The position numbers and the translations under genes were made by a program. Of a DNA stretch of 64,000 nucleotides, positions 50,974 through 58,622 are shown piece after piece. The DNA is from JAWAAW01 sp964353335 (GTDB lineage Archaea > Nanobdellota > Nanobdellia > Woesearchaeales > ARS49): NCBI GenBank assembly GCA_964353335.1, contig CAYGVI010000003.1:423934-487933 (forward strand). The letters are read 5' to 3'. Positions within the stretch are counted from its first letter, which is position 1. Each line of letters opens with the position of its first letter. Below the pieces are notes generated by a model. The model was given only the letters and a program-made list of their open reading frames with translations, made no database searches and was not told where the DNA came from.

Positions 50974-50990
50974 ATGGAATAATATTCCAT
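50974..50990. promoter_or_regulatory. Autoregulatory operator of the Lrp-type gene
   Basis: ATGGAATAATATTCCAT is a perfect 17-bp palindrome between TATA (TTTAAATAT) and the start codon. A half-site CGGAATATA lies on the other side of the TATA (51004-51012). This placement would block polymerase, as in known archaeal Lrp repressors. Confidence 0.65.
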
Positions 50991-51014
50991 ATATTTAAAG
51001 ATTTCGGAATATAA

Positions 51015-52196
51015 TCACAAATAATAAGTAAGGGTGGGAATGAGCAAACAGCCCATTGCGTGCGCCCTGCTCACTTTCAGCCATGGTGCAAGAAGCCCGA
51101 GCAAAGCACTTATTATCAAAATGCAAAGCCCGCGCCAGCCAACAAGGAAAGTGCACAATACGACGAGAAAAAGCAAAATTGACGCGCTGAGCATGGGATA
51201 ATTCACGCGCTCGACAAGCTCTGAAAATCCTTTTGCGCAGAGCAATGCGAGCACTGCTGCGATTAGCCCTGCTGCCAGTGCAACACCGCCGAGCAGCCAT
51301 AAGTCATTTGAAGTTGTTTCAATCAATTGCTCCATCACTGCTATTGCGCCGTTCCTTGCCTTGCCCAAAACAACAAGCGTCACAAGCGATGACAAAAAGT
51401 CTGCTGTGTGCAGCCCTCCGACAAGCACAAGGTAAGAATGGCTTGATGACTTGAATATCGTCGTGGAAAGTGCTCCTGCGTGCCCTGGCCCAAGCCCTGG
51501 GAAAAGCGTCACAAGAGTTCCGCCCACGAGCCCGCCAAGGATTCCTTTTGCAGCCTCTTTTTTCTTCAGCCGCGCAAACCTGCCGATTTGGACAGGGATT
51601 TTTGTGTTCTCAAAAAGCGCCAGCGCCAAAGAGCTGGCTCCGAACAGCCCTGAGAGCAATGGCAGCAAAGGCTGGCTGAGCTCGAGCTTTTTTAAGACAA
51701 TAAAACCCAGCAAACCTGTTGCGCCGAACACAATTGCTGCCTTCCAGAAGTCCTTTCCTTCTTTCGCGATTAGCACGATTATCAGGGCAATAAGCAGCCA
51801 TCCTATGAACGGCTTAAGCGCGCTGAAAAGTATTGGAAACGCCCATATTAACAATGGAAATGCAGCAAGAGTCAGGACAAGGCAGCCTAATGCGCCGATT
51901 GTTGCAAACCTGACAGCATCATAGCCAAGCCCCTTGTGGAGCATTTTGTGGCCAGGCAGCATTATAAGGGCAGAGCTGTCATCAGGAGCTCCGAGGAATA
52001 TCGACGGCACAACCTCGACAAATGCGTGGGTTATGCCCATTGCCACGATAAAAACCGCAATGTCTGTGTCTGCAAAATAGTCAAGCAGGTATGAGCTTCC
52101 TGCGAGTACAAGCGAGGCAATCAGGTTGATGTGGATGCCTGGCACAAGCCCTGCGATTACGCCGAAGAAAATGCCAAGGATGAAGGCGGTTATCAT
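51015..52196 (-). CDS. TctA-like membrane transporter (COG1784/DUF112 type)
   Basis: A 393-residue polytopic protein with about ten helices and two inverted P-G motifs: GLVPGIHINLIASL near the N-terminus and FPGLGPGHAGALST in the middle, hallmarks of the tripartite tricarboxylate TctA superfamily. Archaeal stand-alone members lack TctB/TctC, and none is nearby, so substrate and mechanism are unknown. ATG 52196 gives the family's N-terminus; ATG 52259 would add 21 basic residues. The Lrp-type gene lies immediately downstream. Confidence 0.85.
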   Translation of the reverse strand: MITAFILGIFFGVIAGLVPGIHINLIASLVLAGSSYLLDYFADTDIAVFIVAMGITHAFVEVVPSIFLGAPDDSSALIMLPGHKMLHKGLGYDAVRFATIGALGCLVLTLAAFPLLIWAFPILFSALKPFIGWLLIALIIVLIAKEGKDFWKAAIVFGATGLLGFIVLKKLELSQPLLPLLSGLFGASSLALALFENTKIPVQIGRFARLKKKEAAKGILGGLVGGTLVTLFPGLGPGHAGALSTTIFKSSSHSYLVLVGGLHTADFLSSLVTLVVLGKARNGAIAVMEQLIETTSNDLWLLGGVALAAGLIAAVLALLCAKGFSELVERVNYPMLSASILLFLVVLCTFLVGWRGLCILIISALLGLLAPWLKVSRAHAMGCLLIPTLTYYL

Positions 52197-52368
52197 TATT
52201 ATTGTGCGGAAATTATTCCGGGTTTTCCGCAAGCTTTCCGACGACAGCCGCTTTGCCATGTTTTTGCGCTCTCGTCGGGACAGAACTAATCATGTTTTGA
52301 TTCTTTATGTGCGTTTTGCTAAAGATTTTCGACGATATCGGAGATTTTCCGGCAGAATTGTTCCTATC

Positions 52369-52415
52369 TTGTAGCCACTAAATAGTGGCTACAAACCGAA
52401 AGATTTATATAGGGG
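52369..52415 (+). promoter_or_regulatory. Promoter and operator palindrome of the cyclase gene
   Basis: TTGTAGCCACTA and TAGTGGCTACAA (52369-52394) form a perfect 12-bp inverted repeat with a 2-nt spacer. Four nt later begins GAAAGATTTATATAGGGG (52398-52415), identical over 18 nt to the Tat-operon promoter at 58521-58538. A second TATA, GATTTATAAG near 52453, lies closer to the gene. Confidence 0.65.
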
Positions 52416-52486
52416 AAAATGCTATTTTACACGTATCGTGAGAGAAGCTTAAGATTTATAAGAAAGCTCATAAAGGTGTTATTAAA

Positions 52487-53200
52487 ATGCAAGAATACCC
52501 GTCGCCACAAAGGAGAAGGATGGCTTCTGAGACTGCAACAGTCATGTTTGTCGACCTGGTTGAATACACACGAACAACCACTGGTTTGACGCGCGAGCAC
52601 ATTGACCAGCTTCTCAACGCTTTTGAGACTTTGCCTATGCCTGTCCTTGAAAGGTATGGCGGAACCATTGTCAAGAAAATCGGCGACGCTTTGCTTATCA
52701 CGTTCAAATCTCCAACAGACGCAGTCCTTTGCGGAATCGCATTGCAGCACACCTTCAAGCGCTACAATGTCACAAACAGGCTCAGGCACCCGTTGCGCAT
52801 ACGTGTCGCAATCCACTCAGGAGAGGTTTTGAAGCGCGACAATGACGTTTTCGGCGACGCTGTCAACACAGCCTCGCGCATTGAGTCTCTTTCAAAGCCA
52901 GGGCAGGTTGTTTTCAGCGACGCTGTCTTCTCGGCTATGAACAAGAATGAGGTTCCTTTTGTCCAGCTTGGCTGGCAGCAGCTCAGGGGAGTCAAGTACC
53001 CGATAAGGCTGTTCCGCGTCAAGACGCGGGAAGATGAGGTAACGCAGCGCAGGCAGATGATAAAGGGCTACATAAGAAGGATAATTGCAATAATCATTGT
53101 TGTCGGATTGCTTGCACTGATAGGACACTACCTCTGGCTCAACTTCGGGCTTTCCCAGCAGATGCAGGAGACTATTGAGAATCTTACGTCTATAGGCTGA
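52487..53200 (+). CDS. Class III adenylate cyclase with C-terminal membrane anchor
   Basis: A 237-residue protein: one cyclase homology domain (about 15-180) and a C-terminal helix (about 191-213). All catalytic positions are present: metal Asp D23 (MFVDLVEYT) and D67 (KKIGDALL), adenine-selecting K63 and D120 (DVFGDAVN), and transition-state N127 and R131. It should work as a homodimer making cAMP at the membrane. No cAMP receptor is in the window. GGTG lies 9 nt before ATG. Class III cyclases are scarce in small-genome archaea. Confidence 0.9.
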   Translation: MQEYPSPQRRRMASETATVMFVDLVEYTRTTTGLTREHIDQLLNAFETLPMPVLERYGGTIVKKIGDALLITFKSPTDAVLCGIALQHTFKRYNVTNRLRHPLRIRVAIHSGEVLKRDNDVFGDAVNTASRIESLSKPGQVVFSDAVFSAMNKNEVPFVQLGWQQLRGVKYPIRLFRVKTREDEVTQRRQMIKGYIRRIIAIIIVVGLLALIGHYLWLNFGLSQQMQETIENLTSIG

Positions 53201-53241
53201 GCCCCACTGGACATTCTAATCTCTTTGCATAAAGCATATAA

Positions 53242-53264
53242 ATGACTGTTTTGGACACAGTCAT
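53242..53264. promoter_or_regulatory. Operator palindrome before the Cas4-like gene
   Basis: ATGACTGT and ACAGTCAT form a perfect 8-bp inverted repeat with a 7-nt spacer. It fills the interval between TATA (CATATAAA, 53235-53242) and the ATG at 53265, covering the expected transcription start. Confidence 0.5.
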
Positions 53265-54119
53265 ATGCCTCGTGTGCAAAGCCCAAGCTCGATAGGCTGC
53301 TTCAAGCAGTGCCGAAGGAAGTATTATTACCAGTACATTGCCGCGCTTGAGACAAAGCCAAACGTGCACCAGGTCCGCGGCAACATCGCGCACTCTGTCC
53401 TTGAGACTTTCTTTGACCAGGATGTTACAAGGCTCACGCTTGACTCATTTGAGCTTGGTTTGATGGAGATAATGCAGGACCTTTTGCTGCGCGAGTGGCA
53501 GAAGGCAGACGCAAAGCTGAAATCACTGGGCCTTACACCTGTGCAAAGGCAGTTCTATTTCGAGGACACATTGCTTATGCTTCTCAACTGGCTAAATCAT
53601 TTTGTCCGCAAGGTCTACACTCTTGCAGGCTCTTTCCCTGAGCGTTTTGCAAAGCTCACCCCAATCCGCGAGGAATTGATTATGAGCGACACATTGAAGG
53701 CAAAGGGAATCATTGACGCGATTGAGGAATACGAAGGGCAGGTAAGGATAATGGACTACAAGACAAGCAGCCACAGCGACGAGGAGGAATACCGCCTGCA
53801 ATTGGCAATTTACACTTTGCTGTATCACGAAAAGCACGGAAAGCTGCCTGACAAGGCAGGGATTTACTTCCTGAAAGACAGGCCGAAGTTTATTGACGTT
53901 GACGAGTCATTGCTTGCTCTTGCAAGGAGGGAAATCGGGCTGATTCACAAGCACACCCAGTCAGACAAGGTCATTGACTATCCCCGAAGCCCGAGCAAGC
54001 TTTGCAAGTGGTCAACAGGGCAGTGTGATTTCTTGGCGGTCTGCAAGCCGTTTGACCCGCACCCTGACGAGCAGGCATTTATTTCAGAGGCTGAGATGAT
54101 AAAGAAGGCAGCCGACTAA
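53265..54119 (+). CDS. Cas4/RecB-like PD-(D/E)XK nuclease with Fe-S Cys
   Basis: A 284-residue protein. Nuclease motif D151 (GIIDAIEE) and D164-x-K166 (MDYKTSS), with Q179 in EYRLQLAIYTLL. Cys12/Cys16 near the N-terminus and C247, C254, C260 near the C-terminus match the iron-sulfur set of Cas4 and AddB-type nucleases. No cas genes or repeat array are nearby, so it is a stand-alone repair or defence nuclease. The S-x-I-x-x-F-x-x-C-R-x-K-Y-Y start is typical. Confidence 0.9.
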   Translation: MPRVQSPSSIGCFKQCRRKYYYQYIAALETKPNVHQVRGNIAHSVLETFFDQDVTRLTLDSFELGLMEIMQDLLLREWQKADAKLKSLGLTPVQRQFYFEDTLLMLLNWLNHFVRKVYTLAGSFPERFAKLTPIREELIMSDTLKAKGIIDAIEEYEGQVRIMDYKTSSHSDEEEYRLQLAIYTLLYHEKHGKLPDKAGIYFLKDRPKFIDVDESLLALARREIGLIHKHTQSDKVIDYPRSPSKLCKWSTGQCDFLAVCKPFDPHPDEQAFISEAEMIKKAAD

Positions 54120-54150
54120 TTTTTATACTCAATTATTCGCACATAGGGGT

Positions 54151-54765
54151 ATGGCTATCAAGGATGTCATTCTCGCGATGGAAGAGATAGGATTTACCAG
54201 CGTCATCCTGCCATTTGTTATAATATTCACTGTCGTATTCGCTGTCCTGCAGAAGAGCAGGGTTCTTGGCGCTGATTCCAAAGGCAATCCGAAAGCCAAC
54301 TACAACGCGATGGTTGCGTTTATTATCGCTTTCTTTGCGCTGATAATGTTTAAGACATTGAGCGTGATGAACTATTTCATACGCTATGTCGCGGTTTTGC
54401 TTTTTATCTTCATAATCTTGGGGATAGTCCTGTCTTTTATCGGCGGGCACGTTCATATGAGCGGAGCGATAAAATCAATCGCGCTCGGCCTGATACTTAT
54501 AGTCCTGCTTGAGGCGCTTGTGATGGGCGGAATGATTCCTGAAGACATCGCCTATAGGGTTATCATGCCGTTATTGGTGGCATTGCTTATCGCAGCAGGG
54601 CTCATAGCAATGATGACAAGCGGAAAAGGCGAGAAGAAAAAGCAGGAAAAAAGATCAGAGGAAAAAGTGGAGAAGAAACAGGAGAAAAGGCCAGAGAGTA
54701 AAGGGAAGAAAGTTATTGGCCCTGAATTGCCTGAGTCAGAAATGACTGAACTCCTGAGGCAATAG
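54151..54765 (+). CDS. Membrane protein with charged tail
   Basis: A 204-residue protein with helices about 17-33, 53-70, 76-98, 107-130 and 133-152, then a Lys/Glu tail (about 155-204) with heptad-like spacing. Related proteins recur in DPANN genomes without known function. AATTTTTATACTC is at leaderless distance from ATG 54151. Convergent with the phosphoesterase. Confidence 0.65.
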   Translation: MAIKDVILAMEEIGFTSVILPFVIIFTVVFAVLQKSRVLGADSKGNPKANYNAMVAFIIAFFALIMFKTLSVMNYFIRYVAVLLFIFIILGIVLSFIGGHVHMSGAIKSIALGLILIVLLEALVMGGMIPEDIAYRVIMPLLVALLIAAGLIAMMTSGKGEKKKQEKRSEEKVEKKQEKRPESKGKKVIGPELPESEMTELLRQ

Positions 54766-54767
54766 AA

Positions 54768-55721
54768 TTAATTGTAAAATACGCTCTCGAAAGTATGCGG
54801 TTTATTGTCTGCTGTGAACTCTACCTTAACAGTTGCATTTGGACCCACATAAAGAAAATACCTGTCTTTTTTGCGCATAACTATCGGTGCTCTAAGGTGA
54901 TAGTGCCCGAATACGTTTAATGCCGGCTTGAATTTTTCATCAACTTCAACAGCGCCCTTGTCAACTCCGAATTTTGCCATGGGTTGTCCTTCCTTGTAAT
55001 GAGGGTCCCATTGCTGGATTTCTGGCTTGTAAGCTTTGTGTGTGACAAAGACGTCAATTTTCCCAGTGTGCTTAAGCAGCATTTTGGCTAATTCAGATGT
55101 TTCTTTAGTGTCATAAAATTGCAAGTGCTGGTATAAATCAGGGAATTTGTTTGCTGCCTCAAAGGCTTCACCTGTTGCAGGAAGGCCTGCTATAACAAGT
55201 CCTTTGAATTCAGCGGTTTTTCCGAGCAGGTAATTGACTGCGCTTAGGCTTTTACGAGCTGAAAGAGGGTCGTGATTTCCTGATGTCCCAAATCCCAGAA
55301 TGCCTGCCTGTTTGTAGTACTTGTTTATGCCTTCTGCGCGCGTATTGTAGTGGTTTATGAATTCCTGCTTTGCTTCTTCCTCTGCGTTTAATACTTCGTT
55401 CACTGTAGGGTGATTTTGCAGGAAGTTCTGGACCTGTGCCTTTTTTCCCTCTGTTGGAGACTCACTAAACTCCTGATAAAGCGCATTAAATTGCTGCAGT
55501 TCCTCTTCACTTGCCTTGCTTTCTGGCTGGTGCTTCCTTTTGAGCTCTTCAAGAATAATGTCTGACTCGAATCCAGCAATGTTGCCTTCTTCGTCTTGAA
55601 CCTGCTGGTCAAGGTCGTCGCCTGCTGTTATCAGCGCGTCGCAGCCTTTTGCAAAGCCTGCTATCTGCTTTAATTTCTTCTCGTCGTTGTGGACGTCAGA
55701 AATGCACAGCAGGGTTGTCAT
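54768..55721 (-). CDS. Metallophosphoesterase
   Basis: A 317-residue calcineurin-like enzyme: SDVHND (D-x-H), TAGDDLD (G-D), TSGNHDP (G-N-H-D), VTHKAY and GHYHLRAP supply the di-metal site. A helical, acidic insert of about 75 residues (58-130) is unusual. The substrate is unknown; hydrolysis of cyclic nucleotides is known in this superfamily, and the cyclase is 2 kb away, but no direct link is shown. GGGGGT precedes ATG 55721. Third gene of the envelope operon. Confidence 0.9.
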   Translation of the reverse strand: MTTLLCISDVHNDEKKLKQIAGFAKGCDALITAGDDLDQQVQDEEGNIAGFESDIILEELKRKHQPESKASEEELQQFNALYQEFSESPTEGKKAQVQNFLQNHPTVNEVLNAEEEAKQEFINHYNTRAEGINKYYKQAGILGFGTSGNHDPLSARKSLSAVNYLLGKTAEFKGLVIAGLPATGEAFEAANKFPDLYQHLQFYDTKETSELAKMLLKHTGKIDVFVTHKAYKPEIQQWDPHYKEGQPMAKFGVDKGAVEVDEKFKPALNVFGHYHLRAPIVMRKKDRYFLYVGPNATVKVEFTADNKPHTFESVFYN

Positions 55722-55732
55722 CGCTGACCCCC

Positions 55733-57454
55733 TTATAGCTGGTCAATGTACTTGCGCCTGCGTGTGAGCACCCAGATTTCTGTTGCCAGCACTCCTACAA
55801 GCACGAGTATGACCAAGCCAAGCAGCATTGCATAGCTGTTGCTGTTCTTGAACCCTGTGCTCTTAACCTCTGCAGTCGGCGTGATTACGTCAACGCTTTC
55901 CTGCCTTGGCTCTGGCTGTGGCTGGACAGCAGGCTGGACAGTCTGATTCTTTGCTACAGGCTTTGTAGGCTCAAGCGGTATGAATGTTATCGGCTGAGTC
56001 TTGTTTTGCTGTGTGACTGTGCGGGTTGTTCCAAGGACATTGAACCTTGCAACTGACTGTTCACAGTACAGTGCGCCGTTCTCGTCCTCTCCTTTTGCAG
56101 TCAGGATGAGCCTTATGCTTCCCTTTGCATCATCTTCAACAGTGCCGCTGAGTGTTGCCTCTTCCTCATCGTCAGCGTCTATCTCCACATTGTCGCTGTC
56201 GTCAAGGTCAAGCTCATCAGTGTCGCCTGTTGCGCTGACTTCTGCTTCAATCATCGGGTCGTCATTGCCGCTGAAGCGGTTCTTCAGCTCAACTATGACA
56301 TCAACATCATCATTTGCGTAAACGTCGGCAAAACCTGACTCGATTTCTTTCTTCTGCCCGCCTGCAATCTCTGCGTAGACTGAAAGTATTGCGAGCTGGT
56401 TTTCAGCCTGCATCTTTACTTCCTGTGCTGCGCTTGCGTTCTGGCTGGTGCGGACTGTCAGGGTGCCGATGCTCATTGCTTTCTTGTTGCAGTCGCTGTC
56501 GACAGCGTCAAGGTCAAGCGGGACATATGCATTCAATGTTATTGTGGCTGTCTGCCCTGAAGCAAGGCTTGCAGGGATGCCTGTAAAGTTAAGCTTGTAT
56601 TTTGCGTCAATTCCGCTGAAAGTGAATCCTGTCAATGCAGCAGTTCCTGTGTTTTGCACTGTGAACTGCGTGCTGATATTCTCTCCGCGCGTCTGTGAAG
56701 AGGAACCGAGTGTTGAAATCTGCGAAATGCTGAATGCAGCTCCCGGTGTTGGGGTTATCGGATTGCCTCCTGTCTGGTTTCCGCCAGTTTGATTTCCACC
56801 AGTCTGGTTGCCCCCTGTCTGGTTTCCACCGGTCTGGTTTGCAGGCGGTGTTACAGGCGGCTGAACAGGCGTGATAACAGGGAAATACTGCAACAGGTAA
56901 GTGCTTTCGCACGGCTGTGACCAGTTGCGACCATAGCCATATGTCTGGTTGTTGCATGAATAGTCAATAAGCGGGATAAACTTTGACAGTGTGATGTTCT
57001 GGAGAGTGCCTCCAATAACTATGTCAGATGTCTGCAGTGGGAATGTTTTCCAGTTTGCAAGCACATATGCTGCTTTCCTGGTGTCATCTGCAGTGTTTCC
57101 AAATGCGACAATCTGGGCTGTGCCATTATGGTCGTAAAGCTTGATGCGGGCGTTTCCGTTTGCAACGCTGATGCTGTTATTTGTTATCTGAGTTGTGATG
57201 CTGTTCTTTCCGACGCTGATTATGTTCCTTCCGGTAATGTTGCTTATTTCGCTTGCAAGGACTATGCTGTTCTGGATTCCCTGCTCGTTAAGTGAGTTTA
57301 CTATTGTGTTGACGCTGACAACATCCTGTGTTGTTGCATTGTCGCCGACCACAACTGAAACCTCGCTGAAAAAAGAGGGATAATTAGACAAATCAACTGC
57401 GAAAACCGCAGGTATTGTGAACAAAATTGCAAGGAATAAAGCAAGCTTTTTCAT
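55733..57454 (-). CDS. S-layer-like protein with N-Q-T-G-G linker
   Basis: A 573-residue exported protein. Signal peptide (1-19), an S-layer-type domain (VSVVVGDNATTQDVVSVNTI), a linker with five consecutive N-Q-T-G-G units, two beta domains with CARDB-like features, an acidic segment (TDELDLDDSDNVEIDADDEEE) and a C-terminal helix with R-R-R-K anchor. Every linker unit is an N-glycosylation sequon. GAGGT precedes ATG. Upstream is the Tat lipoprotein. Confidence 0.85.
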   Translation of the reverse strand: MKKLALFLAILFTIPAVFAVDLSNYPSFFSEVSVVVGDNATTQDVVSVNTIVNSLNEQGIQNSIVLASEISNITGRNIISVGKNSITTQITNNSISVANGNARIKLYDHNGTAQIVAFGNTADDTRKAAYVLANWKTFPLQTSDIVIGGTLQNITLSKFIPLIDYSCNNQTYGYGRNWSQPCESTYLLQYFPVITPVQPPVTPPANQTGGNQTGGNQTGGNQTGGNQTGGNPITPTPGAAFSISQISTLGSSSQTRGENISTQFTVQNTGTAALTGFTFSGIDAKYKLNFTGIPASLASGQTATITLNAYVPLDLDAVDSDCNKKAMSIGTLTVRTSQNASAAQEVKMQAENQLAILSVYAEIAGGQKKEIESGFADVYANDDVDVIVELKNRFSGNDDPMIEAEVSATGDTDELDLDDSDNVEIDADDEEEATLSGTVEDDAKGSIRLILTAKGEDENGALYCEQSVARFNVLGTTRTVTQQNKTQPITFIPLEPTKPVAKNQTVQPAVQPQPEPRQESVDVITPTAEVKSTGFKNSNSYAMLLGLVILVLVGVLATEIWVLTRRRKYIDQL

Positions 57455-57462
57455 TTTTTACC

Positions 57463-58476
57463 TCATGCAGGCGCCACAGCAATGTCAGTCAGGGTTGTTC
57501 CTGTGACTTTGAGTGCGCTTGCGTTCATGTTGTACAAATCGTGCGTTGCGAGTGCGCGGCTAGCCTGCCTGACTTTCAGGTCATCAGAGCCGCTGACCAT
57601 AAGGTACACGCTGCCGTCTGCGAGTTCAGCTGCCTGGATAAGCCCGCATCCCGGAGGAAGGACTTTTCCAACGCCGTCCCAGAGTGCTTTTACAGCAGGG
57701 TTGATTCCATACTGCCCGACAGCAAATCCATTGCTGCCTTTCAGGTCAGGAACCTCGCTCGCGAGCTTTCCTGTAACAATAGGCGCGGTGTAACCATAGT
57801 TTGTCTTTGCGTCTGCTATGAAGCGGTTTGAAATTTCAGTAGCAGCGACAATATCGCTTGCCGGAGCTGTGTCACCCACGACATTTATGATGCCTGGGTT
57901 TGGTCCGAACTGGAACAGCCTGTTAAGATAGTCAATTGCCTCAGAAGCATACATTGTGCTTGCGACCTGCTTGCCATTCCAGACCACATTTGGTTCCAGC
58001 GCGACAAGCGTGTCCTCTTCACTGCCTTTCTTCACAAGCCATTCGAGCTTGTAATTTCCATTAGGTCCGTTCTTGACAGGGAAAACAAAAGGAGGTGTTG
58101 CAAGTCCAACGTCTTTTGTGAAGTTAAGACTTGGCGAGTAAAACTGCCAGTCAACCTTGCCTGTCGGGCTTGTGAGCCTCAAACCGACCATTGCGTCAGT
58201 AATGTCTTCTTTAGGATTGACAATAATATTGGAGTAGTGGCGCAGGTTTGTCTGCAGTGGCGGCTGTTCGTCCTGCTTGTATTTCAGCCCATCAACATTT
58301 GTTTCAAGAACATCAAACTTGCTTGCGAGCCCTGGTACAGGCGCTGTATAAGAGTCATCATTAGAACTGTTGCATCCTGTGATTGCGTGCAATGGCGCAA
58401 GGAGTATCATTCCTGCTCCTGCTTTGCCCATATACCTAAGGAAATCGCGTCGATTGTAATTAGTGTTCTGAGTCAT
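57463..58476 (-). CDS. Tat-exported lipoprotein with S-layer-like domain
   Basis: A 337-residue protein. N-terminus NYNRRDFLRYMGKAGAG holds the twin-arginine motif, and HAITGC is a lipobox, so it should be folded in the cytoplasm, exported by Tat and lipidated. The C-terminal half has an S-layer-type segment (IINVVGDTAPASDIVAATEI) like the next gene. GGGGTGG precedes ATG 58476; the promoter is the 18-mer shared with the cyclase. First gene of a three-gene operon. No tat genes in the window. Confidence 0.85.
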   Translation of the reverse strand: MTQNTNYNRRDFLRYMGKAGAGMILLAPLHAITGCNSSNDDSYTAPVPGLASKFDVLETNVDGLKYKQDEQPPLQTNLRHYSNIIVNPKEDITDAMVGLRLTSPTGKVDWQFYSPSLNFTKDVGLATPPFVFPVKNGPNGNYKLEWLVKKGSEEDTLVALEPNVVWNGKQVASTMYASEAIDYLNRLFQFGPNPGIINVVGDTAPASDIVAATEISNRFIADAKTNYGYTAPIVTGKLASEVPDLKGSNGFAVGQYGINPAVKALWDGVGKVLPPGCGLIQAAELADGSVYLMVSGSDDLKVRQASRALATHDLYNMNASALKVTGTTLTDIAVAPA

Positions 58477-58520
58477 TTTGGTCCACCCCAATAATGTTAC
58501 TACTGTCAGGTTAGTATTAA

Positions 58521-58538
58521 CCCCTATATAAATCTTTC
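58521..58538 (-). promoter_or_regulatory. Promoter of the envelope operon
   Basis: Minus strand GAAAGATTTATATAGGGG, identical to 52398-52415. Other strong starts share a looser form CGAAA-n2-TTATATA (47.48, 48.58, 62.16 kb), which looks like this organism's BRE-TATA consensus. Confidence 0.65.
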
Positions 58539-58622
58539 TATTTTAACTACTGCGTGGGGGTAAAAGTATCTTTGTGTTTGTTCCCGCAAGGCTTTTAAAT
58601 CATGAGAGGCTCAGGCAAAGCA

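Noticed and set aside
50970..50990. Longer N-terminus of the Lrp-type regulator from ATG 50990
   Set aside because: That ATG lies inside the palindrome and about 5 nt from the TATA box, so it would not be in the transcript.
53265..54119. Part of a CRISPR-Cas locus (cas4)
   Set aside because: No cas1, cas2, effector genes or repeat array within the window; family also occurs as stand-alone nuclease.
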